The position numbers and the translations under genes were made by a program. The notes under the pieces are model-generated. The model was not told the DNA's origin. It ran no database searches and was given only the letters and a program-made list of their open reading frames with translations. Source: Hahella sp. HNIBRBA332 (GTDB lineage Bacteria > Pseudomonadota > Gammaproteobacteria > Pseudomonadales > Oleiphilaceae). Taken from it: a DNA stretch of 64,000 nt. This document shows, piece by piece, positions 1 to 8,635 of the stretch; the stretch's first letter is position 1; each line of letters opens with the position of its first letter. The stretch is taken from contig NZ_CP132203.1 of assembly GCF_030719035.1 (NCBI RefSeq), positions 7,009,001 to 7,073,000 of the forward strand. Reading direction: 5' to 3'.

Positions 1-2
1 TG

Positions 3-2294
3 GATGGCGGAGCCATCGTCTATGGGGAAAACGTCAAAATCGGCTGGCGCTGTTGTCAGAAAATTGAAGAATCACTGACTGCGAAAGCACAGCGGATTGT
101 CTATACGCCAGCGGAGAAGAGCGCCGCAGACCAGAGTACGCCGGTGGCGGTAAGCGCCTTGCTGTACAGTGTGGCGCAACGAATCCCCTTTCTCACGGTT
201 GAGGTGGAGCAGCTGGAAACGCCGGCTGGCGACCAGACGCTGACCGCCAGCCTGTCTCTGGAGCGGACGCAGGAAGGGCTGGATCTACAGGCCCAAACCC
301 AATATCAGGATGCGCCATTGTCCTTGTCGTTAAATTGGGTGGCGCCCACATCCCTCTCTCTCAGTCTGGCGAGCGATCAACGCATGACGCTGAGCGTTGA
401 GGGGGAATTGGGCGATGACGGCGCCTGGCGTTTTAGCGGGGAGCATTCAGCGGATTGGGCTGCGTTTCTCGCTACAATTCGAATGCCGCAAGAGTCGATA
501 ACCTCGTTGCAGACTTCTGGCGCTTTACAGCTGATATTTCCGGATGTCATTGGCAGCGCGCCTTGGTCGTTCAACATCAAGCCCAAGTTCCAAACGCAAC
601 TGGCACAGCAGGATATCAAGATTTCCGGCGAAACGGAGATTGAACTCAACGGAGCGACGGCGCCAGAGACCGCCGTCATTCAGCCATCGACCATCCTTGT
701 GGATATCCCTCAATGGCCAGAGTCCGCGCCATCGCTACCTTTGTCATGGCAGGTAAGCGTGCTGGAAGCGGTGGGTTGTGAACAACTTTCCGCGGAGCCG
801 AGTTGTCCCAGCGCACTGAAACTGGAGCTACGCTCCAAATCTGCGTTGGACACGGAACCGCAGCTCAATGCGAGGGCGACGCTGCAATACGCTGCGGCGA
901 CAAAGACTGTGGCCGCAATACTGCAAACCGATGCAACCCTGACCGACCCCAAATACCCGCAAAAGGTAGAGCTGGCGCTGGATGGGCAAGTTAAGTTGGG
1001 GACAGATATCCAGGTGAATCTTAAAAAAGGCGCCCGTATCGCTTGGAGCGGTTGGTCGCTTCAAGACGCGTCAATGGAGCTCAAGGACGGAAACATCGAG
1101 CTTGGCAGGACTGCACTGTCGGTTAATACGGGAGCCCCCAACACTCAGCAGGGACAGGGTAACCCCGTGTTTTCCTGGAGCTTGGCTACGGACGCTAAGG
1201 CTAAAGTCAGCCTGTCTCACAAGGGCCAAAGTACAGAAGTGAACTTGGTGGGCCGAGTGAAAGCGGACGACAAACGTATTGCGCTGGATAAAGGAGAGTT
1301 GAGCGCTTTAGGGCTGAGCAGCCCAATCGAAGTGATTTACCGGACAGCGGAAAAGAAAGGTTGGCTGTCTTACGATGTCGAAGGCAAATTAGCGAACTTC
1401 AACTTTATTAAAACCTATATCGCCGCTTTTCCAGATGCGTTGACGGTCAGTCTTGGAACGGTCTCCGCCAGCGGCGCCGTGAACTGGTCAATGAAAGACG
1501 CTTTGGCGATTGATGGGCGCTCGAATGTCTCGCTGTCCAATTGGGGAGCGACCTACGAAGAAATTAAAGCGAAAGGCGTTAGTCTGACCACCGATGTGCA
1601 ATTCACCGGACAAGCCGCTTCTTTTACTCAGCCGCTGCGTCTTACTGTTGCTTCGGTTGAGGCGGCGGAAATGTTGCAAGCAAGCGATGTGGCGGCGGAT
1701 GTTTCCGGTAGGGTGGAATACGCCAAGGGACTCACATGCGATCTGCAATTGGATCGCGCCTCCATCGGACTTTTTGATGGCAAGGCGAGGCTGGTGCAAC
1801 CGGCGAAAGTACAATGCCCGTTGACCCACTCTGACCTCTGGGTGGAAGTATCCAATCTGGACCTGGGTAAGCTGGTTGCGCTGGAAAGCGATAAAATTAA
1901 AGCCAGCGGCCGTATTGCCGGACTGCTGCCTATTTCCATAAAAGATGGCGGCGTCACCGCCAACAACGGACAGATCGCCGCACAGTCGTCCGGCTCGATA
2001 AATCTGGTGGATGTGGACTATTGGCGAGCGCTCAGCGCCGCCAACCCCAGTCTGCAGTTTGCTGTCGATGCGCTGGAGAACTTTAACTACAATTCTCTGG
2101 TCAGTCGGGTGGATTACCAACAGAATGGGGTTCTGTTGTTCGACATTCAATTAGCGGGCAAGAGCGCGAACAAACGGTACTCCGGCGCACCTATTGCGCT
2201 GAACGTTAATCTGCAAACCAATATCATTGATAATCTGCGGAGCATATTGGTCCCTGGCTCTATTCAGAAAAAGTTGGAAAAAGGGACTTATTAA
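3..2294 (+). CDS. ydbH: YdbH family intermembrane transport protein, 3' portion (truncated by window start)
   Basis: The reading frame is open from the first bases of the window, so the GTG at 144 is not the real start; about 763 codons are visible. The protein is a long beta-rich chain with alternating polar and hydrophobic residues and few motifs, typical of AsmA/TamB-like bridge proteins. In E. coli YdbH is about 880 residues, is anchored in the inner membrane and works with the lipoprotein YnbE as a periplasm-spanning bridge for phospholipid homeostasis, redundantly with TamB and YhdP. The assignment rests mainly on context: the next two genes are a tiny lipoprotein and a YdbL-like protein in the characteristic order. 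The N-terminal membrane anchor lies outside the window. Confidence 0.85.
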   Translation, partial: DGGAIVYGENVKIGWRCCQKIEESLTAKAQRIVYTPAEKSAADQSTPVAVSALLYSVAQRIPFLTVEVEQLETPAGDQTLTASLSLERTQEGLDLQAQTQYQDAPLSLSLNWVAPTSLSLSLASDQRMTLSVEGELGDDGAWRFSGEHSADWAAFLATIRMPQESITSLQTSGALQLIFPDVIGSAPWSFNIKPKFQTQLAQQDIKISGETEIELNGATAPETAVIQPSTILVDIPQWPESAPSLPLSWQVSVLEAVGCEQLSAEPSCPSALKLELRSKSALDTEPQLNARATLQYAAATKTVAAILQTDATLTDPKYPQKVELALDGQVKLGTDIQVNLKKGARIAWSGWSLQDASMELKDGNIELGRTALSVNTGAPNTQQGQGNPVFSWSLATDAKAKVSLSHKGQSTEVNLVGRVKADDKRIALDKGELSALGLSSPIEVIYRTAEKKGWLSYDVEGKLANFNFIKTYIAAFPDALTVSLGTVSASGAVNWSMKDALAIDGRSNVSLSNWGATYEEIKAKGVSLTTDVQFTGQAASFTQPLRLTVASVEAAEMLQASDVAADVSGRVEYAKGLTCDLQLDRASIGLFDGKARLVQPAKVQCPLTHSDLWVEVSNLDLGKLVALESDKIKASGRIAGLLPISIKDGGVTANNGQIAAQSSGSINLVDVDYWRALSAANPSLQFAVDALENFNYNSLVSRVDYQQNGVLLFDIQLAGKSANKRYSGAPIALNVNLQTNIIDNLRSILVPGSIQKKLEKGTY

Positions 2295-2368
2295 CCGTAG
2301 CGACAGTTCAGTTTATGTTCAGCTACGGTTGCTATAGTTAACTGAAGTAAATAAGGCTTAGTTATTTG

Positions 2369-2560
2369 ATGAATACTAAAAACTCAATACTGTGTGCGTT
2401 ATGCTTACCGCTTATCGTCGCATGTGCTCCAAGGGTTGAAGTGGCGGTGCCTGACAAGCCCATCACGATTAACCTCAATGTAAAAATTGAGCATGAGATC
2501 AGGGTGAAGGTTGAGAAGGATCTCGAGAAGCTCTTTTCCGAAGAAGATGATTTGTTCTAA
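2369..2560 (+). CDS. ynbE: YnbE family outer-membrane lipoprotein
   Basis: A 63-residue protein with a short signal peptide ending in a lipobox (Leu-Ile-Val-Ala-Cys), so it is predicted to be lipidated at the Cys near residue 19. The mature part carries the Ile/Val-rich segment with a charged C-terminus typical of YnbE. Family knowledge: YnbE multimers stack on the C-terminal end of YdbH to complete a bridge to the outer membrane. The gene lies 74 bases after ydbH. A TTG at 2366 directly precedes the ATG at 2369; I chose the ATG, but either is possible because the upstream Shine-Dalgarno is weak (TAAGG near 2353). Confidence 0.85.
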   Translation: MNTKNSILCALCLPLIVACAPRVEVAVPDKPITINLNVKIEHEIRVKVEKDLEKLFSEEDDLF

Positions 2561-2637
2561 GCAGCGCCCCTACGTTGCGATAAAAGTAACCAAACGACCG
2601 CATACCTATGTGTAGAGGCGCGAGAGAGGATTTCTGT

Positions 2638-2964
2638 ATGAAAAAGATCATTCTGGCTTTATTTTGTAGTCTGTTTATCAGCATGCCCGTGTGGGCCTTG
2701 GATTTAGACGAAGCCAAAGCAAAGGGCCTGGTCGGTGAGCAGGCTGACGGCTATTTGGGCGCAGTAAAATCTGGCGCGGAGGTCAACGCGCTGGTGTCGG
2801 AAACCAACGATAAACGCAGCAAGAAGTACGCAAAAATTGCAGCGGAGCGTGGCATCTCTGTAGACGAAGTCGGCAAATTAGCCGGTAAGTTGCTCATCGA
2901 GAAAGCCGGCCCTAAAGATTACGTAAAAGGTTCCGGCGGCTGGGTAATGAAAGAGAAGCTTTAA
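2638..2964 (+). CDS. ydbL: YdbL family (DUF1318) periplasmic protein
   Basis: A 108-residue protein with a clear signal peptide (Met-Lys-Lys start, hydrophobic core, Ala-Leu near residue 22) and a small mature domain rich in Lys, Ala and Gly, ending in a Gly-Gly-Trp segment. It is the third member of the ydbH-ynbE-ydbL set; YdbL is thought to modulate the YdbH-YnbE bridge in the periplasm. An upstream ATG at 2608 is in frame, but the ATG at 2638 is preceded by GAGAGAGGA and begins a proper signal peptide, so I use 2638. The 77-base gap from ynbE is consistent with one transcript. Confidence 0.85.
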   Translation: MKKIILALFCSLFISMPVWALDLDEAKAKGLVGEQADGYLGAVKSGAEVNALVSETNDKRSKKYAKIAAERGISVDEVGKLAGKLLIEKAGPKDYVKGSGGWVMKEKL

Positions 2965-3001
2965 TCCCCCCGCAAGGGAAATAGCGGCGATATGCATCCC
3001 T

Positions 3002-3493
3002 CTATTTCCCTGTTATTTGCTGGAGCTGGCTAAACGTTTTATCCGTCACGGTATACGCGGCTCCAAATCCTTTCACGAAACGACCGCTGGTGATCTCCAG
3101 CCTCAATAAGCTAAAGTCCGGCAACTGACGCAGCATGGCGATAGTCGGGCCGAATTTGTCGGCGAATCTGTCGAGCATGACTTCATAATCCTGGCCATCG
3201 CGACCGACCTCCGTTACGGAGCACTGCAGTATCAACCTTAATCTGGCGAATAGATTCCGACTAGCCTGCTCCTCTTCTATAAACAGCAGACTCGCGATCG
3301 GAGTCGTTTTCAGGCAGGCGGTGTGGGGCGCCAGCGCGCTGACGTAGATGTAAAAATCTCCATTGTGTCTGACGAATGGAGCATAGCTCGCCAGCGGTTC
3401 GTTGCTTTCATTGACGCAGGCGAATTGCGCCGTCTTAAAGCGTTCGATCAGCGCCTCTATTTCCGCCCTTAGTGATTCCGTCTCTGTTGACAA
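3002..3493 (-). CDS. HugZ/HutZ-like pyridoxamine-phosphate-oxidase-fold protein (putative haem utilisation)
   Basis: A 163-residue split-barrel protein of the FMN-binding/PNPOx-like superfamily. The Gly-Arg-Phe-Val-x-Gly-Phe-Gly-x-Ala-Tyr segment near residues 136-146 matches the C-terminal signature of HugZ/HutZ haem-degrading proteins, where this region contacts haem. The start is TTG at 3493, supported by AAGAGGA on the minus strand about eight bases upstream; no ATG fits. It is convergent with ydbL and divergent from the acyl-CoA dehydrogenase. No haem receptor or TonB genes are nearby, so the haem role is inferred from family alone; a generic FMN-binding stress protein is the alternative. 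Confidence 0.75.
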   Translation of the reverse strand: MSTETESLRAEIEALIERFKTAQFACVNESNEPLASYAPFVRHNGDFYIYVSALAPHTACLKTTPIASLLFIEEEQASRNLFARLRLILQCSVTEVGRDGQDYEVMLDRFADKFGPTIAMLRQLPDFSLLRLEITSGRFVKGFGAAYTVTDKTFSQLQQITGK

Positions 3494-3672
3494 GTTTGTT
3501 TTCCTCTTAGGGTTAATCCAACGAATCAGGTGTTTCGCCCAGCCGCAAACTGTCTGTTTTCGTCAGTCAAAATGAAACTTTTCGTTATTGGTGGGTCCTG
3601 GCGTAATTGCGACACTGAATCCATATTCACACCATGGAAAACCTCCACACAGAATAACAACAGGAGACGGTC

Positions 3673-4809
3673 ATGATACCGAGAGCACTTTTCGATAGCG
3701 ACCTGGAGCAGTTCAGAGATTCCTTTCGCAAGTTTTTGGAAAAAGAAGCGACCCCTTTTCATTTGCAGTGGGAAAAGGACGGACAGGTGGATCGAGGCCT
3801 GTGGAACAAAGCGGGAGAGATGGGATATTTATGCCCGACGATGCCGGAAGAATATGGCGGCTCTGGCGTGGACTTTCGCTTCAGTGCGGTTATCTCCGAA
3901 GAGATTTCCCATTTGGGATTATCCGGCATTGGTTTCGGGCTGCACTCGGATATTGTGGCCCCTTATATCCTTCACTATGGAACTGAATCGCAGAAGAAAA
4001 ACTACCTCTCCAAAATGGCGACCGGGGAGATGGTGTCCGCCATCGCCATGACGGAACCTGGCGCAGGCTCCGATCTACAGGGCGTAAAAACCACAGCGGT
4101 GAAAAACGGAGACCATTACGTCCTGAACGGCTCCAAAACCTTTATCACCAATGGTCAACATGCTGATGTGGTGATTGTGGTCGCCAAGACGGACCCGAAA
4201 GAGGGAGCCAAAGGCACCAGTCTGTTTTTGGTGGAGAGTCACTGGAAAGGATTCAGCAAGGGCAAGAATCTGGAAAAAGTGGGTATGAAAGCCCAGGACA
4301 CCTCTGAACTGTTCTTTCAGGATGTCATGGTGCCAGCGGAAAACCTGTTGGGGGCTGAAAACAGTGGATTTATCGCCCTGATGCAGGAGCTGCCGCAAGA
4401 GAGGCTATTGGTCGGCATCACCGCAATCTCCGCCTGCGAAGCGGCCCTCGACCTGACCATCAAATACTGCAAAGAACGCAACGCCTTCGGCAAACCGCTA
4501 ATGGCGTTTCAAAACACCCGCTTCAAACTCGCCGAACTCAAAGCGGAAGTCACCGCCGGACGAGTCTTCCTCGACCGCTGCCTGGAACTCCATCTCGACA
4601 AGAAACTCGACGTACCCACCGCCGCCATGCTCAAACAATGGTCCACCGACCTGCAATGCAAAGTCATGGACGAATGCGTCCAACTCCACGGCGGTTACGG
4701 CTACATGTGGGAATACCCCATCGCCCGCGCCTGGGCCGATTCGCGAGTGCAAAAAATCTACGCCGGCACGAATGAGATCATGAAGGAGATAGTGGCTCGG
4801 TCTTTGTGA
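3673..4809 (+). CDS. Acyl-CoA dehydrogenase, long-chain/isovaleryl-type active site
   Basis: A 378-residue FAD-dependent acyl-CoA dehydrogenase of usual length. It would introduce a trans-2 double bond in a fatty acyl-CoA and pass electrons to ETF. The family signature Met-Thr-Glu-Pro-Gly-Ala-Gly-Ser-Asp is at 126-134. The C-terminal Tyr-Ala-Gly-Thr-Asn-Glu motif lacks the catalytic Glu of the short/medium-chain enzymes. Instead Glu243 in Glu-Leu-Pro-Gln-Glu-Arg-Leu-Leu matches the catalytic position of mammalian LCAD, so an LCAD-like specificity is inferred. The gene stands alone with no ETF or thiolase beside it. Odd: roughly the last 350 bases, except the final 15 codons, switch to strongly C-ending codons with CTC as the main Leu codon, unlike the first two thirds. 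Confidence 0.9.
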   Translation: MIPRALFDSDLEQFRDSFRKFLEKEATPFHLQWEKDGQVDRGLWNKAGEMGYLCPTMPEEYGGSGVDFRFSAVISEEISHLGLSGIGFGLHSDIVAPYILHYGTESQKKNYLSKMATGEMVSAIAMTEPGAGSDLQGVKTTAVKNGDHYVLNGSKTFITNGQHADVVIVVAKTDPKEGAKGTSLFLVESHWKGFSKGKNLEKVGMKAQDTSELFFQDVMVPAENLLGAENSGFIALMQELPQERLLVGITAISACEAALDLTIKYCKERNAFGKPLMAFQNTRFKLAELKAEVTAGRVFLDRCLELHLDKKLDVPTAAMLKQWSTDLQCKVMDECVQLHGGYGYMWEYPIARAWADSRVQKIYAGTNEIMKEIVARSL

Positions 4810-4842
4810 GTGGTAGTTCAATTTTTGGATATATTGTGAAAT

Positions 4843-4977
4843 ATGCTCAGCACCCAGAAGGATTGCGCGAAGATTGCCTTATCTGCGCTGACAACTGGGC
4901 AGTCCGTCACAATTCGGTTAGATGGTTCGTCCTGTAATGGGTATGACATCACTCAAATGGTGCGTATTAATAAGTAA
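4843..4977 (+). pseudogene. Possible 3' remnant of a small secreted protein (44 codons)
   Basis: An ATG-initiated frame of 44 codons ends at the TAA at 4975. The product has a Cys at residue 8, an Ala-Leu-Ser-Ala-Leu-Thr-Thr-Gly-Gln stretch, then Val-Thr-Ile-Arg-Leu-Asp-Gly and a second Cys at 31. This resembles the C-terminal half of small secreted proteins that are common in marine gammaproteobacteria (helix, glycine turn, beta strand, Cys pair). An in-frame TGA lies just upstream (4837-4839) and there is no signal peptide or clear ribosome binding site, so it is more likely a decayed fragment than a working gene. I do not recognise a named family. Confidence 0.4.
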
Positions 4978-5002
4978 GCCTCGGACAGTCTAGTCCTTCC
5001 CT

Positions 5003-5035
5003 GGAGCCTGATAATTTCGTCTGCAGTCAGGCTCC
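5003..5035 (+). terminator. Hairpin with 9-bp perfect arms
   Basis: GGAGCCTGA (5003-5011) pairs exactly with TCAGGCTCC (5027-5035) across a 15-base loop and is followed by a modestly T-rich tract. It could end transcripts from the acyl-CoA dehydrogenase or the small remnant. The weak T-run lowers confidence. Confidence 0.5.
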
Positions 5036-5167
5036 TGATTTTCCCTTCTTCTCTGTCTCCCCTTACCACGCGTGAGGCTCAGCCGGTTGCGGCTTTAACG
5101 TTTAAGATCAATGCGTCTCCAATCTCATGCCGGTTAGGTTGGTTGTGTACTATCCACTAGGGGTAAC

Positions 5168-5223
5168 GGACTAGTCCTAGGGCTAGACGGCCTGACCGAT
5201 ACAAAGAAATTAACAACGTTAAT
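5168..5223. promoter_or_regulatory. Two palindromes upstream of the collagenase gene
   Basis: GGACTAGTCC (5168-5177) is a perfect 10-bp palindrome, and ATTAAC-AAC-GTTAAT (5209-5223) is a perfect dyad with 6-base arms. Both lie 115-170 bases before the collagenase start, a plausible place for operators. The regulator is unknown. Confidence 0.35.
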
Positions 5224-5259
5224 AGAATGCCCGGCCATGTGGGTCTAAGGTTATATGCA

Positions 5260-5288
5260 TAGCATTTTCCGCTCTATCGAAAATGCTA
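5260..5288 (+). promoter_or_regulatory. Leader hairpin of the collagenase gene
   Basis: TAGCATTTTC (5260-5269) pairs perfectly with GAAAATGCTA (5279-5288) over a 9-base loop, ending 51 bases before the collagenase ATG. There is no T-run after it, so a terminator is unlikely; an mRNA leader structure or a large operator are the options. Confidence 0.4.
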
Positions 5289-5339
5289 AAGGACTTTGGG
5301 CCACCGCTCGAAGATACAAACTACAAAAAGGGCTGACTT

Positions 5340-7949
5340 ATGTTTCATAAGAACAGAAAAGTTGGGGTATTTATTGGGACTGCGTTACTCGCCAGCGCCG
5401 CGCAGGCTTCCCTACCGCCAGTGCAGGGCGCGTCTAACAGCCGTCCTATAGAAGTTCACGAACACGCCATTCCTTCTCAGCATGAGGCTGAGCTTCCACC
5501 GCCAGTGATGACGCCCACCAGAATCCGTCAGGATTTCATGATGATGGCCGCGAAAGAGGTTGCAGCGGATTGCGATCCTCAGGATTTGGCATCTCTCTCC
5601 GGGTCTGCATTGACCCAGGCCATCCAGAAATCCGATATGGGATGTATCAACGACCTGTTTCAGGCGCGTGGGGATTTGGCGCGCAATCTGTTCCAGGAAA
5701 GCAAGATGATTACAGTCGCGCAGGCGATGGCGTCTGAATCAAGCCGTTACCAGGGTGACAACACCACAGGTATGGAGCAGCTGATTCTCTACATGCGCGC
5801 CGGTTACTTCGTGCAATGGTATCACTCCGATGAAGTAGGCGATTACAGCAACAACCTGAAGCAGCAAGCCGCCACGGCGATCACCGCGTTCATGAACAGT
5901 GCGTTGAACTACCTGCATAAGCGGGAAAACGCATCGGTCATGGGTGAAGCCTTGACGTTGGTGGACAGCTCGTTGAACCAGGGCGTCTTCGTTTACGACA
6001 CCATCTACTGGCTGCAACTGCTGCAAGACAAAGCCGCGACTGAAGATGCATACGCCCGCGCATTGAACAGTCTCTTCACTATTTATTTCCGTGGCCATGG
6101 CTACGATGACTTCAAACAAAAAGTCGCCAACGACTCCCGCGTCGCCAAAGCGCTGTATGACTTCATTATGAAGAATGACGCATGGCTGAACGACGACAGA
6201 AGTTACCTGGTGCTCAACGCCACCAGAGAGCTGGGCCGTTTCCTGCAGTACGACGGTACGCGTAAGGCGGTCGGCGGTTGGATTGGCGCGTTAATGGATA
6301 AGTACCCGCTGGCGTCCGATACCGTGAACATGTGGGCGTTGCTGGCTGGGGCTGTGGAATTCAACGACCCGGAAAACTGTAGCGAATACAACGCATGTAA
6401 CGTGAAAGAGCGGGTCAAAGAAGTGGTTCTTACCGTTCGTCACGACTGTAGTCCGACGATTACCGTGAACGCCCAGGCGATGTCCTCCAAAGAGCTGGCC
6501 TCCGCCTGTGAAACGCTGGGCATGCGCGAAGAAATCTTTCACGACATGTTGAAGACCAATAAACAGCCGGTCGCTGACGACTTCAACGACAAGCTGGAAC
6601 TGGTGGTGTTTAAAAACAGTGGCGCATACGGCGATTTCGGCTGGCTGTTGTTTGGCATAGACACCAACAATGGCGGTATGTATCTGGAAGGTACTCCTTC
6701 CGATCCTAACAATCAGGCGCGCTTTATCGCTTACCAGGCGGATTACGCCCCGGGCGAGCACCGGGTCTGGAACCTGGAGCATGAGTACACGCATTACCTG
6801 GACGGACGCTTTGACCTGTACGGCGATTTCAATACCGGCATGCAGGTTCCCACCGTATGGTGGACGGAAGGTCTGGCGGAATACGTATCCAAGTTGAAGG
6901 ACAACCCCGGAGCGGAAGACGTAGCTCGTCGCGAGAAAGTGGCGCTGTCTAAAATCCTGCGCAACACCTACGACGATGGCGTTGATCGCATCTATCGTTG
7001 GGGCTATTGGTCCGCTCGTTACATGCTGGAGCAACGTCCTTCGGACACCGCCCAGATTCTGTCCTGGTTCAGAGCGGGTGATTACGAAAGCTTCGAAGCC
7101 TGGTTGAACTCGACTGGTCAGCGTTACGACGAGCACTTCGCCAACTGGCTGGCGGCGGTGCTGGAAGGCAACGACGATGGCGGAGATGACGGTGGCGATG
7201 ATGGCGGCGACGACGGTGGTGATGACGGCGACGACGATGGCGGTGATGACGGTGGCGACGACGGTTCCGACGATCCGCGCGCACTGGAGCCCGGCAAGCC
7301 CAAGTCACTGACTGCGGGCGCAGGCAGCCAGGCTTATTACTTCATGTTCGCGCCTCACGGCACGGATCTGCTGCATCTGCTGACCCGCGGTGATAATGGC
7401 GACGTGTCCGTTTATGTGAAGCACGACGGATGGCCGACGACGACAGATTACGACCAGAAGTCCACTTCCGGTAATGCTGACAACAGCATCCAGGTTTCCT
7501 CACCTGAAGGCGGTACTTATTACCATGTGCTGCTGACCTCCACCTCTGGATACAGTGATCTGTGTGTGACCGTGGGCTTGAATGACGCGCCAACCGACTG
7601 TGGCGACACCGGCGGCGATGATGGCGGCGACTCATCTGAGGGTCCTGAGCTGCTGAGCGGCAAACCGCGCAGCAACCTGGAATCGACTCATGGCGAGTAT
7701 TATTGGTTCTTTGTTCCTGCGGGAACCCGCACCTTTGAGCTGAACACCTGGGGCGGTCGCGGCAATGTCGATCTGTATGTGCGTAACGCAGGCTGGCCAG
7801 ACGCCAACACTTACGATGACTTGTCCGCCAGACGCAGCAACAACGAAAGAATCGTAGTGAGAAATCCTAATGTCGGAACCTACTACCATGTGTGGTTGGA
7901 AACCGACGGTGGATACAGCGGCGTTAACCTGCAGCTGACTCTACGGTAG
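5340..7949 (+). CDS. Secreted M9-family (microbial collagenase-like) metalloprotease with two PPC domains
   Basis: An 869-residue secreted protease that would hydrolyse collagen-like substrates. In order: a signal peptide (about 1-23, ending Ala-Gln-Ala), an N-terminal M9 activator-like helical region, and a catalytic domain with the zinc motif His-Glu-Tyr-Thr-His at 481-485 followed by Trp-Trp-Thr-Glu-Gly with the third ligand Glu510. Then come a linker of about 35 residues made almost only of Asp and Gly (from about 611), a first PPC domain (about 650-745), a second short Asp/Gly linker and a second PPC domain (about 765-869). The layout matches Vibrio-type collagenases; PPC domains are usually cleaved or help secretion or binding. 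It is monocistronic, with a structured leader and a strong terminator. The acidic linker may bind calcium (inference). Confidence 0.92.
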   Translation: MFHKNRKVGVFIGTALLASAAQASLPPVQGASNSRPIEVHEHAIPSQHEAELPPPVMTPTRIRQDFMMMAAKEVAADCDPQDLASLSGSALTQAIQKSDMGCINDLFQARGDLARNLFQESKMITVAQAMASESSRYQGDNTTGMEQLILYMRAGYFVQWYHSDEVGDYSNNLKQQAATAITAFMNSALNYLHKRENASVMGEALTLVDSSLNQGVFVYDTIYWLQLLQDKAATEDAYARALNSLFTIYFRGHGYDDFKQKVANDSRVAKALYDFIMKNDAWLNDDRSYLVLNATRELGRFLQYDGTRKAVGGWIGALMDKYPLASDTVNMWALLAGAVEFNDPENCSEYNACNVKERVKEVVLTVRHDCSPTITVNAQAMSSKELASACETLGMREEIFHDMLKTNKQPVADDFNDKLELVVFKNSGAYGDFGWLLFGIDTNNGGMYLEGTPSDPNNQARFIAYQADYAPGEHRVWNLEHEYTHYLDGRFDLYGDFNTGMQVPTVWWTEGLAEYVSKLKDNPGAEDVARREKVALSKILRNTYDDGVDRIYRWGYWSARYMLEQRPSDTAQILSWFRAGDYESFEAWLNSTGQRYDEHFANWLAAVLEGNDDGGDDGGDDGGDDGGDDGDDDGGDDGGDDGSDDPRALEPGKPKSLTAGAGSQAYYFMFAPHGTDLLHLLTRGDNGDVSVYVKHDGWPTTTDYDQKSTSGNADNSIQVSSPEGGTYYHVLLTSTSGYSDLCVTVGLNDAPTDCGDTGGDDGGDSSEGPELLSGKPRSNLESTHGEYYWFFVPAGTRTFELNTWGGRGNVDLYVRNAGWPDANTYDDLSARRSNNERIVVRNPNVGTYYHVWLETDGGYSGVNLQLTLR

Positions 7950-8011
7950 TTGAAGCCGCCAGCGCAGTCACCCTGGCTGCGCTGGCAAGCTTGAACACCC
8001 TTCCTTATTGT

Positions 8012-8039
8012 CCGGGCGTATCTTGCGCCCGGTTTTTTT
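8012..8039 (+). terminator. Rho-independent terminator of the collagenase gene
   Basis: CCGGGCG (8012-8018) pairs with CGCCCGG (8026-8032) around a 7-base loop and is followed directly by seven T residues. It lies 63 bases after the collagenase stop codon. Confidence 0.9.
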
Positions 8040-8213
8040 GTTTCCGCATTGTTGAACCGGCCTGAATAGTCACGGCTCCCTTCTTTTCCATATAAGCTTC
8101 ACCGCAAGGTTTTACAGTTCTTTACAGCGCATAAAACGACTGTTTCAAACGGATGTTTTAAACTCTGCGTAATTGGCTGAATGGTAATCAGGGGAATCAA
8201 TTCGGGAGGCGTT

Positions 8214-8624
8214 ATGAAGAACACACTGCAAGGTGCGGCTCTGGGATTAATACTAGCCGGTTTTTTCGCGGCCAGTGTTCAGGCGCAGGAAAATCTCACG
8301 GTGGAAGTGGATTCCGATAAGTCGTTCTCTGGCGCTTATCAGGTAGGAGAAGACCGCGTTGAATTCGCCAGTTCTCTGGGGCGGGACGAATTGGTCAAGG
8401 TCAGCGTCAATGTCAACGGCGCCACTCGCGAAGCCGCAGTGTATTTGGAAGCGGGCGATATACAGAGCGCCAATGCGCGCCAGCTCAGCAGCGAAGAAGA
8501 AGCGTTGATGTTTGACGCCGCCAATGCATTGGCTGAGTACCTCTCCGCGAGCCGCGAAGACATAGAAAATCCTGCATTAATGCTGGTCGGCGTAATGGAT
8601 TACTGGTCCAGCCGTACTCATTGA
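8214..8624 (+). CDS. Hypothetical secreted protein
   Basis: A 136-residue protein with a signal peptide (Met-Lys-Asn start, Leu/Ala-rich core, cleavage probably after Ala-Gln-Ala near 24) and an acidic mature domain of about 110 residues. The domain has an extended beta-like first half (Val-Lys-Val-Ser-Val-Asn-Val) and a helical second half. I do not recognise a family. The ATG at 8214 follows GGGAGGC and starts the signal peptide, so it is preferred over the in-frame ATG at 8181. It is convergent with the coiled-coil gene, whose stop lies 11 bases away, with no room for a normal terminator. Confidence 0.7.
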   Translation: MKNTLQGAALGLILAGFFAASVQAQENLTVEVDSDKSFSGAYQVGEDRVEFASSLGRDELVKVSVNVNGATREAAVYLEAGDIQSANARQLSSEEEALMFDAANALAEYLSASREDIENPALMLVGVMDYWSSRTH

Positions 8625-8635
8625 ACTGGCCTGAA

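Larger units (their letters stand above)
4810..5339. other. 530-bp intergenic region between acyl-CoA dehydrogenase and collagenase
   Basis: This gap holds a 44-codon gene remnant or small ORF (4843-4977), a 9-bp-arm hairpin (5003-5035), a perfect 10-bp palindrome (5168-5177), a 6-3-6 dyad (5209-5223) and a 10-bp-arm hairpin in the likely collagenase leader (5260-5288). No tRNA or other RNA gene was recognised. Confidence 0.7.

Noticed and set aside
7171..7275. GATGGCGGC-type repeats as a possible non-coding repeat element
   Set aside because: They encode the Asp/Gly linker in frame with the collagenase.
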